NCBI GenBank assembly: GCA_003446375.1
Contig: DMAW01000157.1
Span: 1 to 24,858, forward strand
Direction of reading: 5' to 3'
DNA: 24,858 nt
DNA from: Eubacteriaceae bacterium
Lineage (GTDB): Bacteria > Bacillota > Clostridia > Eubacteriales > Alkalibacteraceae
A program made the translations under genes and the position numbers. The notes beneath the pieces were generated by a model, which was not told where the DNA came from, did no database searches, and saw only the letters and a list, made by a program, of their open reading frames with translations. Position 1 is the first letter of the stretch. Each line of letters begins with the position of its first letter. Shown here in pieces: positions 15,735 to 23,899 of the stretch.

Positions 15735-15914
15735 ATGACAAATATACTCGGAACAATTTTTTTACTGTTTTTTTTGCTTGCAGTAGTAGGGATATTCATT
15801 AAATTTTATGTTGAAACCAACCATAAGATTACCATAAGCCTTAAAAAAAATGGCATGAAGGGCTCTTACTATCAGTATAAAAAAGCTTTGAAACGAAATA
15901 AAAGGATCAGATGA
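15735..15914 (+). CDS. small single-pass membrane protein, function unknown
   Basis: This short frame encodes 59 residues. A hydrophobic segment at about residues 4-24 (mostly Leu, Phe, Ile and Val) is followed by a strongly basic tail ending KRNKRIR, which predicts one membrane helix with a cytoplasmic C terminus. The ATG is three bases after the dcd stop, with GAGG at 15720-15723 inside the dcd gene, so it could be translated from the dcd transcript. I do not recognise the family. The clear helix-plus-basic-tail layout and tight spacing support a real gene, but the protein is short and low in complexity at its N terminus. A candidate promoter for the next gene lies just after it. Confidence 0.55.
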   Translation: MTNILGTIFLLFFLLAVVGIFIKFYVETNHKITISLKKNGMKGSYYQYKKALKRNKRIR

Positions 15915-15927
15915 TAATGGTTTCTTG

Positions 15928-15933
15928 TATAAT
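15928..15933 (+). promoter_or_regulatory. candidate -10 element before the lipoprotein gene
   Basis: TATAAT lies 34 bases before the lipoprotein ATG, preceded by TTG. No clear -35 hexamer is present at the expected distance, so this is a weak candidate. It would allow the lipoprotein-desulfurase-thiI group to be transcribed apart from dcd. Confidence 0.35.
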
Positions 15934-15967
15934 GACGTAAAATTTAAGGTAAGGGATTGGATGAAAT

Positions 15968-17095
15968 ATGATCAAAAAAATTATTTTGTGTCTGTTGGCT
16001 GCAAGCCTCATATTGGCTTTTACGGCATGTTCACAGACAGATGATCCGGCTATAGACGAAGATGCTGAAATTGCTGAAGATGAATCGGCAAGCCTGGAAA
16101 ATGCTTTTGAAAGCGTCGATCTTGCAGATGAAGCATCATATCAAGTCACTAGAAAAACGATGCTCGGAGACATCTCTGAGATAATAAATTCCACCACCGT
16201 TCTTATTTCTTCAGACAATAAGCTGTTGGTATACGATATGGAAAGCGAAGAGGCAAATATCATCGCAGACCAAGGCTGGAATCCTCAAATATCTCAGAAC
16301 AAATCCATAATTGCATACGAAAACGATAATGGAATTTACAAGATATCCCCTTCAGGAGAAGGAGAAACTTTAGCATATGAGCGAAAAAGTGACGAGATAA
16401 TAAGGAGCTATATATTATCTCGAGATGGGGCAAATATACTGATTAACTTGATAGAAGGGGATGAATACAAGACATTGCTGGTTGATTCAAGCTCATCTGC
16501 CAGGCAGATACCCCTTTTAGAGGATGAAGGTTTTGCCATAACCCGGCCTTTGTACCTAACGAGATTTAGGCTCTATGCCTTAGCTGAAAGTTCCGAGGAT
16601 ATACAAGGGGAAGAAGGAAGCGTATCTGCAAGCAGCATTGACTTTGTTTATGTGGATCTTTCCAGCGGAAATATCAGAAACATAACGTCAAATGATTTTG
16701 GAGATACTGTCGAATATGTAGACCAGTCAAATACCGGCAATATAATCCTGCGTCAGATTCAAAGGTCGACTAACGAAGAGGGTTTGGTGGAGACAAAAAC
16801 CTACAGAACTTTCAATACATCTACAGAGTATATTTACGCTTCAGGAATAAAGAATAGGGATATCCTGCTTTTTAAGAGCATAAATGACGATGAGGAATTC
16901 ATAACTGTAGAAAATCCCGCCGAGCTAGTCGAGAAATACCCAAAGCTGGTAGAATTGAAGCATTATGAGGGCAGCCGGGAGGAATTGATCGCAACTATAT
17001 TTACAGGTTCGCCTTCTCAAATTTTCCTTTACGGAAATGCCATTGTATTTAATTCAAATGGAGACACTTATATAATAAATAAAAAGACGGATTAA
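15968..17095 (+). CDS. lipoprotein with probable beta-propeller fold, function unknown
   Basis: This 375-residue protein starts with a lipoprotein signal: basic KK, a hydrophobic stretch, then the lipobox FTAC with the acylated cysteine at 21. A very acidic linker (about 24-55, rich in Asp and Glu) follows and would place the folded part away from the membrane. The remainder contains repeated short patterns of about 40 residues such as LLVYDMES, IYKISPSGEGE and FVYVDLSSGNIRNIT, which resemble TolB- or DPP-IV-type propeller blades. No catalytic triad is evident. It would be anchored on the outer face of the membrane. The ribosome site is weak (AAGGG and GGATTGG at 15951-15960). It precedes the desulfurase gene by 13 bases, suggesting co-transcription, but no functional tie to sulfur transfer is evident. 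Confidence 0.7.
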   Translation: MIKKIILCLLAASLILAFTACSQTDDPAIDEDAEIAEDESASLENAFESVDLADEASYQVTRKTMLGDISEIINSTTVLISSDNKLLVYDMESEEANIIADQGWNPQISQNKSIIAYENDNGIYKISPSGEGETLAYERKSDEIIRSYILSRDGANILINLIEGDEYKTLLVDSSSSARQIPLLEDEGFAITRPLYLTRFRLYALAESSEDIQGEEGSVSASSIDFVYVDLSSGNIRNITSNDFGDTVEYVDQSNTGNIILRQIQRSTNEEGLVETKTYRTFNTSTEYIYASGIKNRDILLFKSINDDEEFITVENPAELVEKYPKLVELKHYEGSREELIATIFTGSPSQIFLYGNAIVFNSNGDTYIINKKTD

Positions 17096-17108
17096 TTGGA
17101 GTGAAAAG

Positions 17109-18266
17109 ATGAAAAGAGTCTACTTTGACAACAGCGCCACTACCAGGGTCGATGATTCTGCAATCGAGGTTATGAACATATATCACAGCGAGCTTTACGG
17201 CAACCCGTCCTCTCTCCATTCCATGGGAGTGGATGCGGAAAAAGCAGTGGAAAAAAGCCGTGAGATAATAGCTCGCCGTCTGGGAGTATTTAAAACTGAG
17301 ATATACTTTACTTCCGGAGGAAGTGAAGGGAACAACCTTTTGATAAAGGGAGCTGTAGAAAAAGGAAAAAGAAGAGGAAACAGGATAATAACCACAAAAA
17401 TTGAGCATCCTTCGGTTTTGGAGCTTTTTAAGGAATATGAACAAAAGGGGATGGATGTAGTTTTTTTAGACGTGGATAAAAATGGCATATTAAATATGGA
17501 TCAGCTTGCTGAAAGCTTATCGGAAGATACCATATTAGTAAGCGTAATGATGGTCAACAATGAAATAGGTTCAATTCAAGATATGCAGTCAATAGGAAGG
17601 CTCATTAAAAAGATATCTCCTAAGGCTTTATACCATTCTGATTGCGTACAGGCTTTCGGAAAGGTTGAAATAAATCCAAATGATTCAAAAATAGACATGC
17701 TTACCTTAAGCGCCCACAAAATGCATGGGCCGAAAGGGGTTGGATGCGTTCATATAAAAAAAGGGGTGTCTGTTCCGGCATTTATAAAAGGTGGAGGACA
17801 GGAGCAGTCTCTCAGGGCAGGGACCGAAAATGTTGCCGGAATTGCAGGATTCGGTGCAGTTGCAGAAAGCTTTGACATAGTTAAATCATCGAATCATTTT
17901 GAAGAGCTAAAGAAGCGTTTTATTGAAAGGGCATCTGAGACCATGTTGGATATAGCTATAAACAGTCCTTTAGATGAATCATTTGTTCCCAACATACTTA
18001 GCATATCCTTTAAAGACGTCAAGGCTGAAATACTCCTTCATTCATTAGAAAAACAAGGCATATTTGTTTCTACAGGATCAGCCTGCTCATCAAAAAAAAA
18101 TACTGCAAGCCACGTGCTAAAAGCCGCAGGCATAGCTAAGGATTATATTGAAGGGACATTGAGGATAAGTTTTTCTAAATACAATACAGTAGAAGAAGTT
18201 GTATATTGCGTAGATAAAATAAAATCGGAAGTCGAAAAAATCAGAAGGTTTACCAGGAGGAAATAA
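17109..18266 (+). CDS. cysteine desulfurase (NifS/IscS family) paired with ThiI
   Basis: This 385-residue PLP enzyme takes sulfur from cysteine and passes it on as a persulfide. It has YFDNSATT at the N terminus, SGGSEGNN at 69-76, His100 in the IEHPS segment, HSDCVQAFGK with Asp178, and the Schiff-base lysine 204 in SAHKMHGPKG. The catalytic cysteine is Cys326 in STGSACSSKK. Length is typical. The gene ends one base before thiI, as in the B. subtilis nifZ-thiI pair, so its main partner is probably ThiI for 4-thiouridine in tRNA. No IscU/SufU gene is nearby, which argues against a dedicated Fe-S cluster role. The ribosome site GGAG precedes the ATG by seven bases. Cytoplasmic. Confidence 0.92.
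   Translation: MKRVYFDNSATTRVDDSAIEVMNIYHSELYGNPSSLHSMGVDAEKAVEKSREIIARRLGVFKTEIYFTSGGSEGNNLLIKGAVEKGKRRGNRIITTKIEHPSVLELFKEYEQKGMDVVFLDVDKNGILNMDQLAESLSEDTILVSVMMVNNEIGSIQDMQSIGRLIKKISPKALYHSDCVQAFGKVEINPNDSKIDMLTLSAHKMHGPKGVGCVHIKKGVSVPAFIKGGGQEQSLRAGTENVAGIAGFGAVAESFDIVKSSNHFEELKKRFIERASETMLDIAINSPLDESFVPNILSISFKDVKAEILLHSLEKQGIFVSTGSACSSKKNTASHVLKAAGIAKDYIEGTLRISFSKYNTVEEVVYCVDKIKSEVEKIRRFTRRK
18255..18260 (+). promoter_or_regulatory. ribosome binding site of thiI
   Basis: A perfect AGGAGG inside the end of the desulfurase gene lies seven bases before the TTG at 18268. It supports TTG as the thiI start, which also gives the expected N terminus of a family member. Confidence 0.8.
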
Positions 18267-18267
18267 T

Positions 18268-19443
18268 TTGGAAAAAGTAATATTGATAAGATACGGAGAA
18301 ATAAGTCTAAAAGGCCTCAATAAATCATTTTTTGTTGATACGTTGATCCGAAATATAAAAGACAGCTTGAAATTTTTAGATTACAAAAAAATCCAAAAGA
18401 TTCAGGGAAGATTCATACTGAGGGTTGAGGAAAAAGATATCGATAAAGCATGTCAGGCTTTGCTTAAAATATTCGGCATAGCGTCAATCAGCGTAGCTGT
18501 GAGAGTTGAAAGCGATATTGAGATTATAAAAGAAACTGCAAAGATCTTGGTTGAAAGACAACTGGACTTAAATGAACCAAAAACATTCAAGGTGAATACA
18601 AGAAGAGCAGATAAGAAATTTCCTTTGACATCTCCTCAGATAAACGGAGAATTGGGAGGCTTTGTTTTAAAGGAGTTTCCTCAATTAAACGTAGACGTAC
18701 ACGATCCTGAGTTGGTGTTATACGTAGAGATAAGGGAAAGTGCTTACCTTTATACAGATATCATGCAGGGAAAAGGAGGCCTTCCTGTGGGAACCGGAGG
18801 AAGAGCAGCGCTCTTGATTTCAGGAGGTATAGACAGCCCGGTAGCAGGCTATATGATATCCAAAAGGGGAGTGGAGCTCATAGCAGTTCATTTCCATTCA
18901 TACCCGTATACTAGCGAAAGAGCTAGAGATAAGGTAATAAAGCTTATGGAGATAGTTGCGCGATATTCGGGAAGGGTAAAGCTTTTTGTAGTTCCGTTTA
19001 CGGATTTACAACTTGCTATAGGAGAATTTTGCAACGAACGTTATTCCACTCTCATAATGAGAAGGTATATGATGAAGATTGCAACTGAAATCGCCAAGAA
19101 AAATAAAGCCATGGCACTTATAACAGGAGAAAGCGTCGGACAGGTGGCAAGTCAGACTATGGAGAGCCTTATGGTAACAGATAACGCCACTGATCTTCCT
19201 GTGTTCAGGCCGGTAATAGGTATGGATAAAAGCGAGATAATAGCAATTGCTGAAGAGATCGAAACCTTTGAGACATCAATACTACCATATGAAGACTGCT
19301 GCACTGTATTTGTGCCTAAACATCCACAAACTAAGCCGAAGCTTGAAAATGTGATAAGGGAAGAATCATTGGTAGAAAATGCCGATGAGCTTATGAAAAG
19401 AGCTATTGAGGACACTGAAATGATTGAAATATACGGAAAATAA
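18268..19443 (+). CDS. thiI: tRNA 4-thiouridine synthase ThiI
   Basis: This 391-residue enzyme adenylates uridine 8 of tRNA and inserts sulfur to make 4-thiouridine; in some organisms it also serves thiazole synthesis. An N-terminal ferredoxin-like/THUMP region covers about 1-165, with RYGEISLKG at the start. The PP-loop ATP site SGGIDS is at 185-190. The C terminus has EDCCTVFVPKHPQTKP with Cys344 and Cys345 and no rhodanese domain, as in B. subtilis ThiI (about 400 residues), where the adjacent desulfurase delivers sulfur directly. It starts with TTG behind a perfect AGGAGG. It is the last gene of its unit and its stop codon runs into the palindromic terminator. Confidence 0.95.
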   Translation: MEKVILIRYGEISLKGLNKSFFVDTLIRNIKDSLKFLDYKKIQKIQGRFILRVEEKDIDKACQALLKIFGIASISVAVRVESDIEIIKETAKILVERQLDLNEPKTFKVNTRRADKKFPLTSPQINGELGGFVLKEFPQLNVDVHDPELVLYVEIRESAYLYTDIMQGKGGLPVGTGGRAALLISGGIDSPVAGYMISKRGVELIAVHFHSYPYTSERARDKVIKLMEIVARYSGRVKLFVVPFTDLQLAIGEFCNERYSTLIMRRYMMKIATEIAKKNKAMALITGESVGQVASQTMESLMVTDNATDLPVFRPVIGMDKSEIIAIAEEIETFETSILPYEDCCTVFVPKHPQTKPKLENVIREESLVENADELMKRAIEDTEMIEIYGK

Positions 19444-19467
19444 AAAAAGCACCTAGGTGCTTTTTTT
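19442..19467. terminator. bidirectional intrinsic terminator between thiI and the PBP gene
   Basis: The self-complementary GCACCTAGGTGC at 19449-19460 is flanked by seven A on the left and seven T on the right. The hairpin followed by a T run therefore reads as a terminator on both strands, serving thiI (plus) and the convergent PBP gene (minus), whose stop codon is six bases away. Confidence 0.9.
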
Positions 19468-19473
19468 ATTTTC

Positions 19474-22400
19474 TTATTTGACGGTAACCGTAAAACTTCC
19501 TGTTTTGCTCGCGCCAAGCTCATCTGTAGCTTTATAGGTTAGGATATATCTGCCGGTTTTTGCCGTATCTACCTTATTGACCGTTTCGTTGGCATAAGTT
19601 ATGACAGGGCCGCTCACATTTACCTTATCATCGTTGGGATCAGAGGCTATTACTTTTAAACTGCTCCTTGTAAAAGTACCCCCCACACCTATATCTATGG
19701 CATTTACAGTCTTTCCGTCATACTGAAAAGAAACTTCCGGCGGCTTATTAGTTTCATTTACGCTATAGCCTAAAGTATCTGAATAGCTGTAGGTCTTTGT
19801 CTCTGTCTTGTTGCCGGTCGTCACGCTATATTGGTGGGTAAGAGTAGCTGTTATGGTTCCGCTTCCTCCCGACATGCCTGTAACTGCGTAGTTTCCTTGA
19901 CCTGATGAGGCAATTGAAACGCTGCCGTTGCTTGCGCTTACGCTAAGTCCTTCCGGCACGTCTACGTAATCTCCGTTTTGAGTCACTCCCCGAACCCGGA
20001 TCGTGGTGCTCTCACCTTGATCCAATTCTATATTATCTATCGTGCCACCGTTATTTCCAAGTATGGCGATATCTATTATAGTATTGCCTGTATGAACATC
20101 GCAGATATTGTCCATATCCGGAGCAAGGACTCCTTTTTCCGTTGAAGGGACGTAATCCGGTTTTAAAGCTTGTACGTTTCCCGGGAATCTGTCTTGTGGT
20201 TTGAGCACCCTTACAACGCTATCGACTAGATGCTCCGGACAAAAATCTGATGCTATTTTACCAGTAGAAACGTCTATTCTTACTTCTATGTGATAATCGT
20301 CAGATTCCGTAGGTACTGTTCCGGATATGAACTTTTCGCTTATCACAGTAGAGCCTCTGGGATCCTTTGCGGTAAGTTCGGTGGGAAGAAGACCGGAAAT
20401 CCTGTCCACGCTGGCAGTCACTATTCCGCTTGGGGCGCTGGGCAGATTTTTACTGTCAAGGCCTTTATGTATTTCTCTCATTACTTGTTCCCACATAAGT
20501 GCCGGTCCCGGTTTGCTGCCTCCGTATATGCCTATATTCAAGTTATAGGTCTTGCCGTCGACCACTATCTTGTTTTGGTCATATCCGTACCACACAGCAG
20601 CTGTATAATAAGGCGAATATCCTGCAAACCAAGCGTGCATTTGATCATTTGTGGTTCCGGTTTTGCCTGCAATCTGCATCCCTGAAACAGATAGGGAAGT
20701 CGTTCCGCCACGGACGCCGGCTTTCATCACATCAGTTACCAGGTAAGCAGTCTGTTCGGAAAACACTCGGATCTTTTCCTGAGGATTTTCCATAACGACA
20801 TCTCCGCTCTGATCCTCCACTCTAGTGTAGAGGATAGGTTCGTTTCTGACGCCCTCGTTGGGGAACGTGCTAAATGCGCTGGCCATGGCCAAAGTTGATT
20901 GCCCGTATGTGTAGCCGCCTAAAGCCAATGCGGCTGCATTTTTATCATCTTCCTCAATGGTAAGGCCTAATAATTCGGCGTATTTCACCGACGTCTCAGT
21001 GCCTATATCGTAAAAAGCCTGTACCGCAATGGTATTTTTCGACCTTCTTAAGCCTTCTCTTATTGTTGTCATTCCCGCATAGCTGCTTTCACCTGCGTTG
21101 CCCGGAGTCCAGCTTCCTATTTTAATGGGCACATCATCGTAAGTAGTCGCAAGGGTTATCTTCTTGCTATCGATTCCGGGGCCGTAGACTGTCAGGGGCT
21201 TTGTAGAGGAACCTACCTGAAACTTCTGCGTGGCTCGGTTAAGGGATCTGCTGCTTTCCTTGCTTCTTCCTCCGATAAGCCCCACAACATGTCCGGTTTG
21301 ATTGTCGATGATAGTCATTCCGCCTTCCGGAGCGTAGATGACTTCTTCACCTGTTTCCTTGCTCATTGCATCAGAGGCTTGCTTTGCTACTGAAGACTGC
21401 CTCGGGAAAAGGCTGTCGTCATTGAATTTATCATCCAGTACTTTCTGAACCCCAGGATCGATTGTAGAATATATTGTAAGTCCCGAATTTAGCAGGTAGC
21501 TTTGCGCTTCCTCTTTGGTTTCAAAATTGAACTCATCAGATTCCATTAGGTCCGAAGTAAGCTGATCGTACAATGTATCGGTAAAATAAGAATAAATCTC
21601 TGATACTTGAGGTTCTTTTAGGCCGAAGTCGTTGTTTTTCAGCTGATCAGAGGCCACTTCGTATTCTTCCTGGTCGATATGTCCCAGTTCTTTCATTTTT
21701 GCTACTACTGCCAATGCCCTTGATTGGTTTCTTTCGTTGTAGACGATATTGCCTTCATCGTCTTTTTTGATGCCAAAAGAGCCGTCTTCCAATTCTTCGA
21801 TAATATATGGCTTGTAGTTTGTCGGGCTTTTGATGATAGAAGCCAAAACGGCTGCTTGAGCCACGGTAAGTTCGGAGACATCCTTTCCGAAATAAACTTC
21901 TGATGCTGACTGGACGCCCCAAGCATAGGCAAAGTTGATTTTATTTAAATATGCTTCCAGTATTTGATCTTTTGTATAGACTTTTTCAAGCTCCATCGCC
22001 AGATACATCTCGATGACTTTTCTTTCTACAGCTTTTTCAGGGGTGAGGTGAGTCAGCTTTATAAGCTGCTGGGTTATAGTGCTGCCCCCAGGCCCGCTTA
22101 AGGATCCGGTTCGAATGACTTCAAATCCTGCACGGGTCAGTCCTTTTAAATCTACTCCTTCGTGAGTTTCAAAACGCTCGTCTTCTATTGAAATAAATGC
22201 ATTTTGAACTATCTCCGGAATTTCTTCTATATCGACTATTTCACGTTTTTCAGAACCTTGCAGCTCTTGATAGAAGTCGCCGTTTTTATCTAAAATCCTA
22301 GATGGTTCTATGTATTCAAACTTGCTCATGTCAAGCTCGGGAGCATCTTGAATCCAAGAGTAGGCTAAAGCCCCTCCAACTATGCCTCCTATTAATATCA

Positions 22401-22542
22401 TCGCCAATAGGATTATTGCAAGCCACTTTAGTCCCTTAAGCACCTTTTGCTTTCCGCTTAGCGGTTTTTTGCGTCTCTTTTTTCTTTTATTATTTGTGGA
22501 ACCCTGGGGAGCAGTGTCTTTCGTATTTGAGTTTTGTGACAT
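19474..22542 (-). CDS. class A penicillin-binding protein (PBP1A type) with Ig-like C-terminal tail
   Basis: This 1022-residue bifunctional peptidoglycan synthase has a short cytoplasmic basic N terminus (KRKKRRKK), one membrane helix at about 39-62, and extracellular domains. The GT51 glycosyltransferase shows SIEDERF at 118-124 with catalytic Glu120, GGSTITQQ at 152-159 and RKVIEMYLAMELE at 174-186. The transpeptidase has SSTK at 445-448, SKN at 501-503 and KTG at 627-629. Residues from about 830 to the end form two Ig-like modules: an invasin/BIG-like part with NIELDQGESTTIRVRG, and a final part with KTGRYILTYKATDELG. A start ten codons upstream is possible, but AAGGAGG seven bases before this ATG fixes it at 22542. 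It is convergent with thiI and divergent from the AI-2E gene. Confidence 0.95.
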   Translation of the reverse strand: MSQNSNTKDTAPQGSTNNKRKKRRKKPLSGKQKVLKGLKWLAIILLAMILIGGIVGGALAYSWIQDAPELDMSKFEYIEPSRILDKNGDFYQELQGSEKREIVDIEEIPEIVQNAFISIEDERFETHEGVDLKGLTRAGFEVIRTGSLSGPGGSTITQQLIKLTHLTPEKAVERKVIEMYLAMELEKVYTKDQILEAYLNKINFAYAWGVQSASEVYFGKDVSELTVAQAAVLASIIKSPTNYKPYIIEELEDGSFGIKKDDEGNIVYNERNQSRALAVVAKMKELGHIDQEEYEVASDQLKNNDFGLKEPQVSEIYSYFTDTLYDQLTSDLMESDEFNFETKEEAQSYLLNSGLTIYSTIDPGVQKVLDDKFNDDSLFPRQSSVAKQASDAMSKETGEEVIYAPEGGMTIIDNQTGHVVGLIGGRSKESSRSLNRATQKFQVGSSTKPLTVYGPGIDSKKITLATTYDDVPIKIGSWTPGNAGESSYAGMTTIREGLRRSKNTIAVQAFYDIGTETSVKYAELLGLTIEEDDKNAAALALGGYTYGQSTLAMASAFSTFPNEGVRNEPILYTRVEDQSGDVVMENPQEKIRVFSEQTAYLVTDVMKAGVRGGTTSLSVSGMQIAGKTGTTNDQMHAWFAGYSPYYTAAVWYGYDQNKIVVDGKTYNLNIGIYGGSKPGPALMWEQVMREIHKGLDSKNLPSAPSGIVTASVDRISGLLPTELTAKDPRGSTVISEKFISGTVPTESDDYHIEVRIDVSTGKIASDFCPEHLVDSVVRVLKPQDRFPGNVQALKPDYVPSTEKGVLAPDMDNICDVHTGNTIIDIAILGNNGGTIDNIELDQGESTTIRVRGVTQNGDYVDVPEGLSVSASNGSVSIASSGQGNYAVTGMSGGSGTITATLTHQYSVTTGNKTETKTYSYSDTLGYSVNETNKPPEVSFQYDGKTVNAIDIGVGGTFTRSSLKVIASDPNDDKVNVSGPVITYANETVNKVDTAKTGRYILTYKATDELGASKTGSFTVTVK

Positions 22543-22577
22543 GTTTATGCCTCCTTGGTTAAAAATTATCAAGTATA

Positions 22578-22607
22578 ATTATAATATTATTAAGACATAA
22601 ATATCAA
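22578..22607 (-). promoter_or_regulatory. sigma-A-type promoter of the PBP gene
   Basis: Read on the minus strand, TTGATA (22607-22602) and TATAAT (22583-22578) are separated by 18 bases. Transcription would begin near 22571, about 29 bases before the PBP start codon, leaving room for the AAGGAGG site. Confidence 0.65.
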
Positions 22608-22733
22608 TCTTTTTAATCCAATATTACTTTTTAGTTAATTCTTGTACGCATTTTGGACACATGATTCAAAGAGCTTCGTAATCTGTGTTAATGATATTTT
22701 AATGATGTATCAATCGCAATTTCCATCTAGATA

Positions 22734-22742
22734 TGATAAAAT
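22734..22742 (+). promoter_or_regulatory. candidate extended -10 before the AI-2E gene
   Basis: TGATAAAAT is a TGn-TAAAAT extended -10 located 41 bases before the ATG at 22783. No good -35 is seen. It would place the transcript start near 22749 and supports the downstream start rather than the longer frame. Confidence 0.35.
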
Positions 22743-22782
22743 CTTTTTTGATATCCTATTAAATTCTAGACAGAAGGTGGAA

Positions 22783-23844
22783 ATGTTGAAAATTTCTAAA
22801 AATCAAAAATATCTTGCATTGGATGTTCTGTTCGTATGCTTGGGGCTTGCTCTTTTTCTGATTTTAGACAAATATATAATTAACGTTATAGCTCCTTTCG
22901 TATACGCATTGGTATTGTCCTACCTGCTTGATCCTTTGATCAAGTTTATGGAGGCAAGAAAGATAAAAAGAATCTACGGAATAATAATAGTATTCTTATC
23001 AATCGTTATTTTGATTTCTTTATTGTTCATGTCTTTTATTCCATCATTGACAGAAGACGTATCCGTACTTGTAAGGGATATACCGGGGATATTTTCTTTT
23101 ATTACAAACTTCATCTCGGATTTTCCCGCGCTTTTACCTGAAGGCCTGTATGAATTTATGGACTTGGATTCTCAGTTTGAAAAGATTTCTCAGTGGATCA
23201 GCGACTCCCTTTCACAGTTTTCATCTGTATTGGTTGAGTCCACCAAAAGCTTGATTAATATCGTGATGACTCCGTTGATAACCTTTTATTACTTGAAGGA
23301 TAAAGAAAAATTTATTTCCGGACTGTTGGATAAATTAGGACCCGAAATCAAAAAAAGAGTGTCAGACGTAGCAGGACGGATAGACAAGGTTTTTGGAGGA
23401 TTCATTAAAGGACAGCTGCTTGTTGCGGCTTTCGTAGGAATATTGACCGGAATCGGATGTAAAATAATCGGAGTGCCTTATTCATTGACTATAGGCCTTG
23501 TGGCGGGAGTGACCAATATAATACCGTATTTTGGTCCATGGCTAGGTGGAATCCTGCCCGTGATACTAGCTTTGATGAATGCACCTATCACCGCATTATG
23601 GGTATTGCTGTTGATAGTAGGCATACAGCAAGTGGAAGCAGCGTTTATATCACCTCAGATCATGTCCCATAGCGTAGGGCTTCATCCTTTAACGGTGATG
23701 TTTTCCGTTCTTTTATTTGGAAATGCAATGGGGATACCGGGAATGATACTAGGAGTGCCGATTACAGGGACATTGAAGGTTATTTACAACTATATTCTTG
23801 AATTTAGAGAAGAAATCAGAAACAAAAAGGTTCTGGAAAGCTAA
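22783..23844 (+). CDS. AI-2E family transporter (YrrI-like permease)
   Basis: This 353-residue membrane protein belongs to the AI-2E/TqsA-like family. It has about eight hydrophobic segments: two near the N terminus with a third around residue 67-87, a large soluble portion at about 95-155 with ISQWISDSL, and a C-terminal block of helices. Typical motifs are PLITFYYLKDKEKF, the glycine-rich GFIKGQLLVAAFVGILTGIG and NIIPYFGPWLGGILP. Substrates vary in the family (signal export, Na+/H+ exchange), so none is assigned. The start is ATG at 22783 or the adjacent TTG at 22786, behind AAGGTGG (22774-22780). The open frame continues upstream to 22642, but those residues are not membrane-like and lack a ribosome site. 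Its place before T-box-alaS matches yrrI-alaS synteny in other Bacillota. Confidence 0.88.
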   Translation: MLKISKNQKYLALDVLFVCLGLALFLILDKYIINVIAPFVYALVLSYLLDPLIKFMEARKIKRIYGIIIVFLSIVILISLLFMSFIPSLTEDVSVLVRDIPGIFSFITNFISDFPALLPEGLYEFMDLDSQFEKISQWISDSLSQFSSVLVESTKSLINIVMTPLITFYYLKDKEKFISGLLDKLGPEIKKRVSDVAGRIDKVFGGFIKGQLLVAAFVGILTGIGCKIIGVPYSLTIGLVAGVTNIIPYFGPWLGGILPVILALMNAPITALWVLLLIVGIQQVEAAFISPQIMSHSVGLHPLTVMFSVLLFGNAMGIPGMILGVPITGTLKVIYNYILEFREEIRNKKVLES

Positions 23845-23864
23845 AAGCAAGTCGGCATTTGAAT

Positions 23865-23893
23865 TTGACATAAACATAAATATTACTTATAAT
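23865..23893 (+). promoter_or_regulatory. consensus sigma-A promoter of the alaS leader
   Basis: TTGACA at 23865-23870 and TATAAT at 23888-23893 are both perfect, with a 17-base spacer. Transcription should start near 23900, at the beginning of the T-box leader. This is the strongest promoter in the window, as expected for a gene controlled mainly by attenuation. Confidence 0.9.
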
Positions 23894-23899
23894 AAGGTA

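Noticed and set aside
20290..20685. Plus-strand open frame of 131 codons inside the PBP gene
   Set aside because: It is antisense to a conserved transpeptidase region and has no recognisable domain or ribosome site.
22543..22572. Ten extra N-terminal codons on the PBP
   Set aside because: This stretch contains the AAGGAGG site that serves the ATG at 22542.
22642..22782. Longer N terminus of the AI-2E transporter
   Set aside because: The extra 47 residues are not family-like, no ribosome site precedes them, and an extended -10 sits inside this stretch.
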